Below, in pieces: positions 1-8,566 of a DNA stretch of 64,000 bases. A program made the position numbers and the translations under genes. Source of the stretch: an uncultured bacterium (GTDB lineage Bacteria; Krumholzibacteriota; Krumholzibacteriia; LZORAL124-64-63); contig CALEMW010000040.1 of the NCBI GenBank assembly GCA_937910695.1, positions 1 to 64,000 of the forward strand, in the 5' to 3' direction. The notes below the pieces were generated by a model that was not told the DNA's origin, made no database searches, and was given only the letters and a program-made list of their open reading frames with translations. The first letter of the stretch is position 1. Each line of letters opens with the position of its first letter.

Positions 1-691
1 AGGGGAACCAGCCCACCAGGGCGCCCCACTCGGTGGTCATGTTGGCGATGGTCATGCGCGCGTCCATCGAAAGGCTGGAGATGCCGGGGCCGGCGAACTC
101 GAGAGCAGCGTTGAGCACTTCGCCCGCGTTGTACATGCCGCAGAGGGTGAGGATGACGTCCTTGCCCGTCACGCCGTCGCGCAGCTCGCCCGTGAGGTTC
201 ACGCGCACGGTGCGCGGGATCTGCCACCAGAAGCGGCCCGTGGCCCAGATGGCCGCGGCGTCGGTGCGGACGACCGGCGTACCCACGGCACCCACGGCGC
301 CGTACATGTTCGAGTGACTGTCGCTGGCCACGCAGAAGCCGCCCGGCTTGACGTAACCGTTCTCGAGCATGACCTGGTGTCCGATGCCGGTGCCCGCGGG
401 GTAGAAGTCGACGCCCTGGGCCTTGGCGAAGGCTTCGATGCGCGCGTACTTGGCCAGGTTGCCCTCGCTCCTGTTCTGGATGTCGTGATCCAGGGCGTAT
501 ACGGGCTGGCGCGGGTTGTGGATCTTCTCCACGCCCAGCGATTCGAACTTGTTCAGCACCGCGGCGGTGTTGTCGTGGGTCATGATCAGGTCGGGGATCA
601 AGGTCACGAAATCGCCTGCGTGCAGTTCGACACCGGCGGCCAGATCGACGGCGTGGGCCTGAGTGATTTTCTCGATGACGGTCTGAGCCAT
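1..691 (-). CDS. Homoaconitase (fungal Lys4-type), N-terminal part, runs off the window
   Basis: Aconitase-superfamily [4Fe-4S] hydro-lyase, expected to interconvert homocitrate and homoisocitrate in the alpha-aminoadipate route. I translated the reverse strand from ATG at 691 (GGGAGG four bases upstream) for 230 codons without a stop; the C-terminus lies beyond position 1. Seen motifs are THDNT near the start, LDHDIQN, YPAGTGIGHQ, ASDSHSNMYG, VRTDAAAIWATG and TIANMTTEWGA. These follow yeast Lys4 more closely than bacterial LeuC or AcnA, which is why I call homoaconitase. The Fe-S cysteines are partly outside the window. Substrate is inferred from similarity; another 3-hydroxyacid hydro-lyase of the family is possible. 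Confidence 0.8.
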   Translation of the reverse strand, partial: MAQTVIEKITQAHAVDLAAGVELHAGDFVTLIPDLIMTHDNTAAVLNKFESLGVEKIHNPRQPVYALDHDIQNRSEGNLAKYARIEAFAKAQGVDFYPAGTGIGHQVMLENGYVKPGGFCVASDSHSNMYGAVGAVGTPVVRTDAAAIWATGRFWWQIPRTVRVNLTGELRDGVTGKDVILTLCGMYNAGEVLNAALEFAGPGISSLSMDARMTIANMTTEWGALVGWFP

Positions 692-817
692 GACGACCTC
701 CCGCGGCGGGATTGCGCCGAGAATGGTGGGTGATGCCGATGTGCGGCCCGGCTGGCGGCCGGGTGTGTCCTTATGGTGAGTAAAGTGTCATAACGGCGAA
801 GGCACCACAAGACGGCA

Positions 818-846
818 ATCGGCCCCCGCGGCATGCGGGGGCCGAT
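818..846 (-). terminator. Hairpin downstream of the CBS gene
   Basis: A 12-bp perfect stem (ATCGGCCCCCGC and its complement) with a 5-base loop, 28 bases past the stop of the CBS-domain gene and before the homoaconitase start. There is no real T-run on either strand, so termination is inferred from position and stem strength. Confidence 0.5.
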
Positions 847-873
847 ATTGTTGTTCGGGGATTAGGAGCATGC

Positions 874-1311
874 TTATCCCGGATATCCGCCCGTGATGTA
901 CTCGCTCAGCAGTCGCACCTGGGCCTTGCGGTCGTGGCTGATCTGCTTGACGCAGTCGCCGATGGAGATCAGGCCTGCGAGCTTGCCCTCGTGCATGATC
1001 GGCAGGTGGCGGATCCGCGCTTCGGACATTGTGGCCAGTACCTCCTCGACATCCTGGTCGGGTGTGGCGAAAACCAGGGCCGTGGACATGATACTGCTCA
1101 CAGGCGTCTCGCGGGACGAGCGGCCCATCAGGGCGACCTTACGCAGGTAGTCGCGCTCGGTGAGGATGCCGCGGATCTCGTCGTCGCGCACGAGCAGGGC
1201 GCCGACGCCGTGGGTGCTCATGACGGAGATGGCGTCGTAGACGGTCGCCTCGGGGGAGATGCTGTGCACGGTATCGCCTTTGACGGCGAGGATATCGGAA
1301 ACGCGGGCCAT
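874..1311 (-). CDS. CBS-pair domain protein
   Basis: A 145-residue protein made almost entirely of two CBS domains (about residues 8-60 and 73-130), which usually bind adenine nucleotides and sense energy state. Features seen: GVGALLV and GILTERDYLRKV in the first domain, HLPIMHEGKLAGLISIGD in the second. There is no enzymatic or membrane domain, so it is a stand-alone regulatory module of unknown partner. Start ATG 1311 is preceded by GAGGAG. It lies 37 bases downstream of heme A synthase on the same strand, so co-transcription is likely. Confidence 0.85.
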   Translation of the reverse strand: MARVSDILAVKGDTVHSISPEATVYDAISVMSTHGVGALLVRDDEIRGILTERDYLRKVALMGRSSRETPVSSIMSTALVFATPDQDVEEVLATMSEARIRHLPIMHEGKLAGLISIGDCVKQISHDRKAQVRLLSEYITGGYPG

Positions 1312-1348
1312 GGTCGCTCCTCTCGGATGGGGACCGGCCGCGGGCGGG

Positions 1349-2692
1349 TCAGGCCTGCGAGCGGACCAGTCGTCGGGTCCAGAGCATGAGCATCACCGAC
1401 ATCGTGAGGATCACCGCGCCGACGGTCTGATGGGTCGTCGTGAAGATCACGTCGAGCAGATGCGGCGCCTGGCGGGTCGTGGTCAGGCTCGTGCCCCAGA
1501 GGGCCAGCACGCCCAGGACCAGCTGCGTCGTCACCAGCACCATCAGCCCCCGGCCGAGGTACGGGATCACCGGCTGTCCGCGATGCTCGCCCCAGGCCCT
1601 CATGCCGGCGAACAGGGCCGTGCCGGCCACGATCGTCGCCATGGTGATATGGAACAGCAGGCCGTGGGCCACGTGGCGCAGGACGGCCCCGAGCATCAGT
1701 TGCACGATAACCATGATCACCAGGATCCGCGACAGGCCGTGGTCGATCCCGGCGCCCGGGTGGATCGCGGCCACAGCCCGGCGCCACAGGGGCGTCGTCA
1801 CGCAGAACAGGGCCACGAGTGTGGAAAGGAAGAGCTGGGCGAACACTCCGTGGACCACCGCGAGGGTGATGCTCGGAGTGGTGATCGCCGCATCCTGGCT
1901 CATGGTGAAGTGGCCGGTGACCCGCAGGCCGCCCAGGATCCCCTGGATGATGACCATGGCCAGCGCGGCGCCTGCGAGCCCCTTGACCCAGCGCCGGTTC
2001 TCGACCCGCCAGAGCTGGATGGCCAGCACCAAGGTCGTGAACCCCACCAGCGACCCGATCAGCCGGTGGCTGTGCTCGAAATAGATGCCCCCGGTCATGC
2101 GCGACAGGGGATAGAGGAACATGTTGGAGCCGAACGAGTTGGGCCAGTCGACGACGGCGAGGCCGGCCTGCTGGCCCGTGACCACGCCGCCGGCGACGAT
2201 CAGCAGCAGGGTGGCGGCGCCGGCCACCGACGCGAAGGCGGCGTCCCAGGCGCGGTCGGCGAGGCCGTCGGGGTCGAACAGCGGTTGGCCCACGAGGGGT
2301 TCGCAGCCGCCGGCGCCGCGGGAGCCGAGCAGGCCGCCGAGGGCCCCCAAGATTGCGCCGGCGGCCAGGGAGCCGGGCAGCCAGACCAGAGCCGAAGGGA
2401 GGATTTCGCCGCGCGCCGTGTCGGCGAGCAGGCTGCCGAGGATCAGCAGGTTGAGCAGCGACGAGAGAACACCTGTGCGTACGCCGGCCAATACGCCTCC
2501 GGTGGTCAGGCGGGCCGAGACGAAGCCGCCGAAGGCGAGAATCAGCAGCATGAGGGTCAACAGCACCGCACTGGGGGCCTGGAAGTCGGGCAGTCGCCCT
2601 ATGTAGCCCACGGTCCACATGGCCACCGTGGTGCCGAAACCGAGGGTGAGGATGTCGCTGCCGCGCGCTGCGGCGCGGGTTCGGTTGCCCAT
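1349..2692 (-). CDS. ctaA: COX15/CtaA-family heme A synthase with N-terminal membrane extension
   Basis: Integral membrane enzyme oxidising the C8 methyl of heme O to give heme A for the caa3 oxidase encoded at 32-36 kb. The 447-residue product is longer than usual CtaA (about 300-350). The catalytic eight-helix part begins near residue 150 and has the heme-ligand motifs EHSHR (206-210), VVHG, HVAHG and TTTHQT. Residues about 15-125 add roughly four further hydrophobic helices. ATG 2692 has AGGAGGAG just upstream. It is transcribed divergently from ctaB, sharing a 101-base promoter region. Confidence 0.88.
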   Translation of the reverse strand: MGNRTRAAARGSDILTLGFGTTVAMWTVGYIGRLPDFQAPSAVLLTLMLLILAFGGFVSARLTTGGVLAGVRTGVLSSLLNLLILGSLLADTARGEILPSALVWLPGSLAAGAILGALGGLLGSRGAGGCEPLVGQPLFDPDGLADRAWDAAFASVAGAATLLLIVAGGVVTGQQAGLAVVDWPNSFGSNMFLYPLSRMTGGIYFEHSHRLIGSLVGFTTLVLAIQLWRVENRRWVKGLAGAALAMVIIQGILGGLRVTGHFTMSQDAAITTPSITLAVVHGVFAQLFLSTLVALFCVTTPLWRRAVAAIHPGAGIDHGLSRILVIMVIVQLMLGAVLRHVAHGLLFHITMATIVAGTALFAGMRAWGEHRGQPVIPYLGRGLMVLVTTQLVLGVLALWGTSLTTTRQAPHLLDVIFTTTHQTVGAVILTMSVMLMLWTRRLVRSQA

Positions 2693-2793
2693 GGGGTCTC
2701 CTCCTGGTATCCTGCTGCGTGCGTGGGCCCGTCGCCTGATCTATCTTGGCGCGGCCGACGTCATTGCCACCGAACGAATGATCCTGGAGAAGC

Positions 2794-3654
2794 ATGACTC
2801 CCGCAACATGGATCTCGATCTATCTCGAACTGGGCAAGGCCAGGCTCAGCTCTCTGGTGCTGATCACCACGCTGGCAGGCTACCTAGGCGCCCGAGGCGA
2901 GGCGTTCCATTGGGTCCACTTGTTGGCGACCCTGGGAGGCACCGCCTTGGCTGCTCTCGGAGCCAACGGCCTGAACCAGGTCATCGAACGCGACCGTGAC
3001 GCCCTGATGGAGCGCACCCGCGAGCGTCCACTGCCGTCGCGGCGCATGGGGGTGACTCATGCTGCTGCGGCATCGACGACCATCGCCCTGGTCGGTTGCC
3101 TCGTGTTGTGGCGCTGGTCGGGTGTACTGCCGGCTCTGCTGGCCGCGGGGACCGTCGTGTTGTACGTGGCCGTCTACACACCCCTGAAGCCGCGCAGCAA
3201 CCTCAACACGATGGTCGGTTCGGTCGTCGGGGCCATTCCGCCGATGATAGGCTGGAGCGCCGTGACCGGCGGCATCGAGACCGGCGGCTGGCTGCTCGGT
3301 CTGCTGCTCTTCGTCTGGCAGATCCCCCACTTCCTGTCCCTGGCCTGGCTTTATCGCGAGGACTACCGGCGCGGCGGCTACCGCATGGTTTCGGTGGACG
3401 ATCCCAACGGCGACGCGACCTTCCGCCTGATGATGATCTACGCCTGGGTGCTGCTGCCCCTTGGTCTGGTGATGAGTTTCGCCGGGCTGGCCGGTTCGAT
3501 CTTCGCCGCCGGGTCGGTGCTGTTGGGCGCCGCCTGGCTCTGGCAGGGTATCCGTTGTTACCGCGACCGCAGCCAGGTCAACACGCGGCGTGTGTTCCTG
3601 GGCAGCGTGATGTATCTGCCCCTGCTGTTGACCTTGATGGTGGTCGCGCCATGA
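2794..3654 (+). CDS. ctaB: Protoheme IX farnesyltransferase (heme O synthase)
   Basis: UbiA-superfamily membrane prenyltransferase that adds a farnesyl group to protoheme to give heme O, the substrate of CtaA. 286 residues, a normal length. The Mg-diphosphate motif is visible as NGLNQVIERDRDALMERT followed by RERPLPSRR, the canonical N-x-x-E-x-x-x-D-x-x-M-x-RT pattern. About eight hydrophobic helices follow. ATG 2794 has GGAG upstream. The stop overlaps the next gene's start (ATGA at 3651-3654), so translation of the DUF3179 gene is probably coupled to it. Confidence 0.93.
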   Translation: MTPATWISIYLELGKARLSSLVLITTLAGYLGARGEAFHWVHLLATLGGTALAALGANGLNQVIERDRDALMERTRERPLPSRRMGVTHAAAASTTIALVGCLVLWRWSGVLPALLAAGTVVLYVAVYTPLKPRSNLNTMVGSVVGAIPPMIGWSAVTGGIETGGWLLGLLLFVWQIPHFLSLAWLYREDYRRGGYRMVSVDDPNGDATFRLMMIYAWVLLPLGLVMSFAGLAGSIFAAGSVLLGAAWLWQGIRCYRDRSQVNTRRVFLGSVMYLPLLLTLMVVAP

Positions 3655-4712
3655 GCGGACCGCGTCGTCTGCCCCGGGCGTTGTTCTGGTCGCTGGGCGG
3701 CGGCGTGGCGCTGGTGAGTTTGGCGGTCGCCCTGCGGATCCTCGTGCCCGCGGCGGGGGGCCGTGCCGAGACAGTCGGCGACGGTCGCGATCCCGGCAGC
3801 TACGGATTCGACCTCAGCCCCTGCCTCGTACCCAGCGAAACCCTCGTCTCGTCGGGCCTGCCCCGCGACGGACTCGCAGCTCTCGATCGCCCACTGCTGC
3901 TGGACCTTGCCGGCGTCGATTCACTGACCGCGGCCATGCGCGGCAAATATCTGGTTTCAACCGACCGCGTGGTCGGGATGGTGATCAACGGCTGTGCTCG
4001 GGCCTGGCCTCTGCGGGTGCTGAACTGGCACGAGGTGGTCAACGACACTCTCGGCGGCCGTGCGGTGGCGGTGACCTGGAGCCCACTTACGGGTTCGGTG
4101 CGCGCGTTCGCTCGCGACGTCGATGGTGCGGTTCTGCAGTTCGGCGTCAGCGGCCTGCTCACCGACGGCAACCTGCTGATGTACGCCCGCAGCGACACCC
4201 TGAGCTTGTGGAGTCAGCTTGCAGGGCGTGCCGTGACCGGCCCGGCCGCTGCTCAGGAACGCACTTTGCTCGACCTGCCCCTGGTCGTATGTGACTGGGC
4301 GGCTTGGAGGGCCCGGCATCCAGAAACCACGGTACCGCTGCCGGCCAAGGAGTATCGTAAGAGGTATGGAAGTGACCCTTACTTCTCTTACAGGCACGGT
4401 CATGTCGTGAGATATCCCGTGTCGATTCCGACCCTCGAGGATGCATTGGCGCCTTTGCTGTTCGTGCGAGACGCGAGCGGCGTCGTGCTGATCGACACGG
4501 CGGCGGTGGCTGAACTGGTCGGGGAGGGGGCGGCCTGGCAGCTCGAACGCCCCGACGGGACTCTTAGTTTTCACACGGGTACGACCCTCGGCGTGGGAGC
4601 GCCGGCGCTGTGGCTCGACGACTCCGAATCAAGGAATGATATGCGCGTGTGGCCGGTGTACCGTTACGCGGCCCGCACTTTCCAGATGGGGATCGAGGAG
4701 GTTCGACCGTGA
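3651..4712 (+). CDS. DUF3179 domain protein, membrane-anchored
   Basis: 353 residues with an N-terminal hydrophobic anchor (about residues 12-30) and a DUF3179 domain. The domain shows VVGMVINGCARAWPLRVLNW then HEVVNDTLGGRAVAVTW, the family's core. The usual Y-C-P-L-C-G motif is changed here to WSPLTGS, so the paired cysteines are missing. Function of DUF3179 is not established. The start is ATG 3651, overlapping the ctaB stop; a longer open frame exists upstream but lies inside ctaB. Its own stop overlaps the next GTG start (GTGA). Confidence 0.85.
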   Translation: MSGPRRLPRALFWSLGGGVALVSLAVALRILVPAAGGRAETVGDGRDPGSYGFDLSPCLVPSETLVSSGLPRDGLAALDRPLLLDLAGVDSLTAAMRGKYLVSTDRVVGMVINGCARAWPLRVLNWHEVVNDTLGGRAVAVTWSPLTGSVRAFARDVDGAVLQFGVSGLLTDGNLLMYARSDTLSLWSQLAGRAVTGPAAAQERTLLDLPLVVCDWAAWRARHPETTVPLPAKEYRKRYGSDPYFSYRHGHVVRYPVSIPTLEDALAPLLFVRDASGVVLIDTAAVAELVGEGAAWQLERPDGTLSFHTGTTLGVGAPALWLDDSESRNDMRVWPVYRYAARTFQMGIEEVRP

Positions 4713-6139
4713 AGTTCACCCTGCCGTTGATGGTGTTGATAACCGCGGCATTGCTCTCCGGTTGTTCCGACGACGGGGGCACGCCGACGCCACCGGAGAC
4801 TGGTACGGTCGTGGTGACGATCTCACCGGAGGGACTGGTCGTGAGCTGGACGCTGAACGGCCCCGACGCCTTCATTGCCAGCGGAAGACGCGATACGGTG
4901 CTCACAGAACGTGCCGTCGGCGACTACACCATGACCTGGGGCGAACTGCCGGGTTACTTCGAGCCTCCTATTGCTGCTCAGAACCTGAGCGCCGGCGAAA
5001 CGGTGACCTTCCAAGGCACCTATGTGCTCGACCCCACGGCGACAGGGTCGGTGGCGATCGACGTGTCGCCCGACGTGCTGCATCCCCGCTGGGTCCTGAA
5101 AATCCTGACCGGTGGCGGTCTGCATGACGCTGCAGGTATGGGAGATGCCACGATCGACGATCTCCCACCCGGCCCGCTGACGGTGGACTGGCAGCCGATT
5201 CCCGACTTCATCGAGCCCCACGGCGGCCAGTTCGATTACGAACTCGCCTCGGCGGAAGAGCTGACGGTAAGCGGCGCCTACACGCCGCGACCACCCCTCG
5301 ATATCCAGATGGTGCGGGTGGAGGCCGGTACCTTCGTCATGGGGTCGCCCGAATGGGAGCTGGGCTACGCGCCTCCCTTCGACACTCCGATCCGCCCCGA
5401 CGAAGAAGCGCCCCAGCACGAGGTGACGCTGACCCGGGCGTTGCTGGTGTCGACCTACGAGATCACCCAAGGGCAGTACCTCGGCGTGGTGGGCAGCAAT
5501 CCCTCGACCTTCGACGGCACGGTGAACCGCCCCGTCGAGACGGTGTCGTGGCTGCAGGCCTGTCAGTTCTGCAACGCGCTGTCGGCGTCGGAGGGGTTGG
5601 ATCTGGCCTACGACATCGTGGGGGCCGCGGTGGGCTGGAACCAGAACGCCGAAGGCTACCGGATGCCAACCGAGGCGGAGTGGGAGTATTTGTGCCGCGG
5701 CGAGCGTCCGGACGCCTTCGCCCACGGTCCGATCACCGTGTTGGGAGAGGGCCAGAACCCCGAATCCGATCCGGTACTCGAGCGCCTGGGCTGGTATTGG
5801 AGCAACAGCGGCGGTCCGTTCATCGGCTCGACCATGCCGGTCGGTTCGAAATTGCCCAACGCGTACGGTCTGTTCGACATGCACGGCAACGTCGCGGAAT
5901 GGTGCTGGGACCGGTATGGCGCGACCTATTATGCGGCGAGTCCGGAGACCGACCCGGACGGCCCGGCGGTCGGCAACCGGCGTGTGTTGCGCGGTGGATC
6001 GTACGCCAGCTATGCAAACGGCTGCCGCTCGGCTTCGCGAGTGGGGTTGGATCCTTCGGTAGGCGTGGGGAGCGTGGGGATCCGGGTCGTGCGATGGGCC
6101 GAGACCGTATCGGCCGAGAAGCCCAGGGATGTGAAATGA
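4709..6139 (+). CDS. FGE-sulfatase-fold lipoprotein with two PEGA-like domains
   Basis: 476-residue predicted lipoprotein: the lipobox LLSGC follows a short hydrophobic leader. Two repeated beta-rich domains of about 80 residues (about 30-105 and 112-195) resemble PEGA/carboxypeptidase-like surface domains. The C-terminal half is a formylglycine-generating-enzyme-like domain: MVRVEAGTFVMGS, EITQGQY, RMPTEAEWEYLCRG, GLFDMHGNVAEWC and RRVLRGGSY. The first catalytic cysteine expected after RGGSY is a serine, and only the later CRSASR cysteine remains, so true FGly-forming activity is doubtful. GTG 4709 was chosen for GAGGAGG eight bases upstream and the clean signal peptide. Confidence 0.85.
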   Translation: MKFTLPLMVLITAALLSGCSDDGGTPTPPETGTVVVTISPEGLVVSWTLNGPDAFIASGRRDTVLTERAVGDYTMTWGELPGYFEPPIAAQNLSAGETVTFQGTYVLDPTATGSVAIDVSPDVLHPRWVLKILTGGGLHDAAGMGDATIDDLPPGPLTVDWQPIPDFIEPHGGQFDYELASAEELTVSGAYTPRPPLDIQMVRVEAGTFVMGSPEWELGYAPPFDTPIRPDEEAPQHEVTLTRALLVSTYEITQGQYLGVVGSNPSTFDGTVNRPVETVSWLQACQFCNALSASEGLDLAYDIVGAAVGWNQNAEGYRMPTEAEWEYLCRGERPDAFAHGPITVLGEGQNPESDPVLERLGWYWSNSGGPFIGSTMPVGSKLPNAYGLFDMHGNVAEWCWDRYGATYYAASPETDPDGPAVGNRRVLRGGSYASYANGCRSASRVGLDPSVGVGSVGIRVVRWAETVSAEKPRDVK

Positions 6140-6549
6140 AGGAATACCGCACCACGATCAAGGTCCGCGGCTACCACCTCGACCTCTACGGCCACGTCAA
6201 CAACGCCCGCTACCTCGAATTCCTCGAGGAGGCCCGCTGGCGCATGATCGAGGGCTCGGCGAACCTGCAGGCCTGGAAGGAACGGGGCCTGGGCTTCGTG
6301 GTGGTCAAGATCACCATCAATTACCGTCGTGCGGCGGTGCTGGACGACGTGCTTGAGATCGTTTCCCACGTTCATCATCTCGGCGGCCGCAGCGGCATGA
6401 TCAAGCAGGAGGTCCTGCGGGGCGAGGGCGACGCTGTGGAGCGTGTTGCCGACGCCGAGGTGACCTTCGTGGTGGTGGACATCGCCACCGGCCGGGCGGT
6501 GGCCATGGCGGGCGAGATCCGCGATGCCCTGGCTCCCGGGGAATCCTGA
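6136..6549 (+). CDS. Acyl-CoA thioesterase, 4HBT (FadM/YbgC) family
   Basis: 137-residue hot-dog fold protein that probably hydrolyses acyl-CoA thioesters in the cytoplasm. The motif HLDLYGHVNNARYLEFLEEA matches the family signature D-x-x-G-H-V-N-N-x-x-Y, with catalytic Asp16. Length is typical. ATG 6136 overlaps the stop of the FGE-like gene (ATGA), so it is the fourth gene of a coupled run starting at ctaB. The link between this enzyme and the upstream genes is not obvious; the substrate is unknown. Confidence 0.87.
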   Translation: MKEYRTTIKVRGYHLDLYGHVNNARYLEFLEEARWRMIEGSANLQAWKERGLGFVVVKITINYRRAAVLDDVLEIVSHVHHLGGRSGMIKQEVLRGEGDAVERVADAEVTFVVVDIATGRAVAMAGEIRDALAPGES

Positions 6550-6645
6550 GGGGTTTCGTAGATGATCTTTCGTTCCGGCTCCCTTATCCTTAGCTTAGAC
6601 GTCGAAGAGAGCCTCGACACCGCCAGATCCAGGGAGCCGACCTTC

Positions 6646-8022
6646 ATGTCCTCACGACTGCGCATCTCCGCCGTAGCGATCGCCCTGATCGTCGCAGCCT
6701 CTTTGGCCCAAGCCACCGTCCTGCACGTTTCGCCCGACGGCACCGGGGATTATCCGACCATCCAGGCAGCCCTCGACGCAGCAGTGAGCTGGGACGAGAT
6801 CGAGCTCGCCGACGGCGTGTACACCGGCGACGGGAACCGCGACATCATCCACCCGGCCCTCTACCTGACGATCCGTTCCCAGAGCGGCGACCCCACCGCC
6901 TGCGTCATCGACATCGAGGCGGGACCGGGCAACGCCCACTTCGGGCTGAAGTATGGAGACGGCGGCTGAAGCCGCGGCACCGCCCCGGGTCTGCGGGGCG
7001 ACAAGGTCATCAACGGGGTGCTTGAGGGCGTCACCATCACCAACGGTTATCACACCACCGGACCCGCGGTGGTAACCTACGAGGGCGCCACCCTCGACGT
7101 CGCCCACTGCGTATTCACGAACAACACCGCAACCACCCACGGCGGCGCCGTGGCCAACTTCGCCGGCTTCGTGACCTACACCGACTGTGTGTTCAACGGC
7201 AACGCCGCGTTGCAGGGCGGCGCTGCCGCCGACCCTTCGTGCGGCGCCATGGACTTCACCAGCTGTGTGTTCGCCGACAATACGGCGGCCATCGAGGGCG
7301 GGGCCATCTTCATCAACGACATCTCCCAAAGCACCTGGACCGACTGCACCATCGTCGGCAACGCTTCCCCGGTGGGGTCGGGAGCCTTCATCGAAGCGTC
7401 GATCGACGGCCCGATCATGATCTGGAACACGATCATCGCCGACAACACCGGTGGCGCCGCGGTGGTTTGGGACGGCCTGGGTGTCTTGTTCTTGAACTGC
7501 AGCGATCTGTTCGGAAACGAAGGCGGCGACTGGGTCGGCGGCATCGCCGTCCAGGGGGGCATCAACAACAACTTCTCGGCTGATCCGGTCTTCTGCGACG
7601 GCGTGCCGGGCGCGGATCCCTACGGCTTGGATGTGTCCTCGCCCTGCAGCTCCGCGCTGAGTACCTGCGGCGGCGTCGGCGCTCGCGGCGTGGTGTGCGA
7701 CGGCATGGTCGGCAACGAGGACGAGCCGACGCCAGAAGCCGTACCTCGGTTGACCCTGCATCCATGTCGTCCCAACCCGTTCAATCCAGCGACGGTGATC
7801 TCGTTCGAGCTGGAAGAGCCGGGAACCGTCACGCTGCAGATCGTCGATGTCCGCGGCCGCCACATCGACGACCTCATGCACCAGACGATGCAGGCCGGAA
7901 CCCACACGACGACCTGGCTCGGCCGCGACGCCGCAGGCGAGCTCGTCCCTGCCGGCATCTATTTCGCCAAGCTGGTGGTCGGGGACATCGTCTTGTCCCA
8001 ACGCATGACCCTCCTCAAATAG
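6646..8022 (+). pseudogene. Secreted beta-helix repeat protein with FlgD-like C-terminus, split by in-frame TGA
   Basis: The same reading frame runs from ATG 6646 (signal peptide ending near SLAQA) to TAA at 8020-8022, broken once by TGA at 6967-6969. Before it is a pectate-lyase-like start (HVSPDGTGDYPTIQAALDAA). After it come right-handed beta-helix turns (GVTITNGY, CVFTNNTA, CVFNGNAAL, CVFADNTAA). The last 90 or so residues form a FlgD/T9SS-type-A-like sorting domain with PNPFNPATVISFEL and GIYFAKLVVGD. Both parts keep good codon use, so the stop is a recent nonsense change, a sequence error, or a recoded codon (see findings). AGGGAG lies nine bases before the start. Confidence 0.75.
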
Positions 8023-8025
8023 TGG

Positions 8026-8093
8026 GGAACGACAAGGGGGCCGTCAGAATCGAAACAGCCTGGAATCGATTCTGACGGCCCCCTTGTCGTTCC
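8026..8093. repeat. Long palindromic repeat, family 1, copy A
   Basis: A near-perfect inverted repeat: 28-base arms (GGAACGACAAGGGGGCCGTC then AGAATCGA, and their complement) around a 12-base loop AACAGCCTGGAA. It begins four bases after the stop of the beta-helix gene. Copy B at 8567-8632 has the same loop and inner stem but different outer stem bases, matched on both arms. It could terminate transcription, but it has no T-run and is far longer than usual terminators; a REP-like element fits better. Confidence 0.85.
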
Positions 8094-8240
8094 TCGAGTG
8101 GGGGAAGTGTTGTGGATGTGGGGCTGCCTTGGAAGCACTTGTTGGTTTTTGTTGGCTGGTCTGGCGATCGCGTGGTTAGGCATGCTAGCGCACCTCAAGA
8201 AGAGGGCGCCACTGTTTGTGATGAAGCGGAGGGCCAAGCA

Positions 8241-8561
8241 ATGGCGAAACTCCGATTGGTGACGATCCTGGTTGCGGTATTGGCGTGCTGCACCTGCGGC
8301 GCGGCGCCGCTGGCGGACAAAACAGTTGGGGCGCCGGCGTTCGCAATAGGAGATCCGATTAGGGTGGTGTTTCGATACGATGGCGGACTCGATGGGTGGG
8401 ATGGCGCAATTATGGCTGGAGAACGAAACGGCGAACCGCTCATGACCATCTCAAATTGCGCCGAATTCGTTCTTACAAGAGGATCAGGCGAATTCGTACC
8501 CGAGCAGCCCGGCTTCGTTGCTTCTCTATTCCGCCGCCAAGCCCCCTCCGGCACCCCCTAG
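8241..8561 (+). CDS. Small secreted protein of unknown function, possibly truncated
   Basis: 106 residues from ATG 8241, with GGAGGG eight bases upstream. The N-terminus MAKLRLVTILVAVLACCTCG looks like a signal peptide, with a cysteine cluster that could act as a lipobox. The rest has no recognised motif. The stop lies only five bases before palindromic repeat copy B and the last residues (FRRQAPSGTP) look unstructured, so the native C-terminus may have been lost. The gene sits alone between the two repeat copies. Confidence 0.5.
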   Translation: MAKLRLVTILVAVLACCTCGAAPLADKTVGAPAFAIGDPIRVVFRYDGGLDGWDGAIMAGERNGEPLMTISNCAEFVLTRGSGEFVPEQPGFVASLFRRQAPSGTP

Positions 8562-8566
8562 ATCGG

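Noticed and set aside
1-691. LeuC (3-isopropylmalate dehydratase large subunit)
   Set aside because: VRTDAAAIWATG and TIANMTTEWGA with the surrounding segments fit Lys4-type homoaconitase better.
1218-2797. Long open frames on both strands across ctaA
   Set aside because: Arg/Pro/Gln-rich products with no family similarity; they mirror ctaA codon bias.
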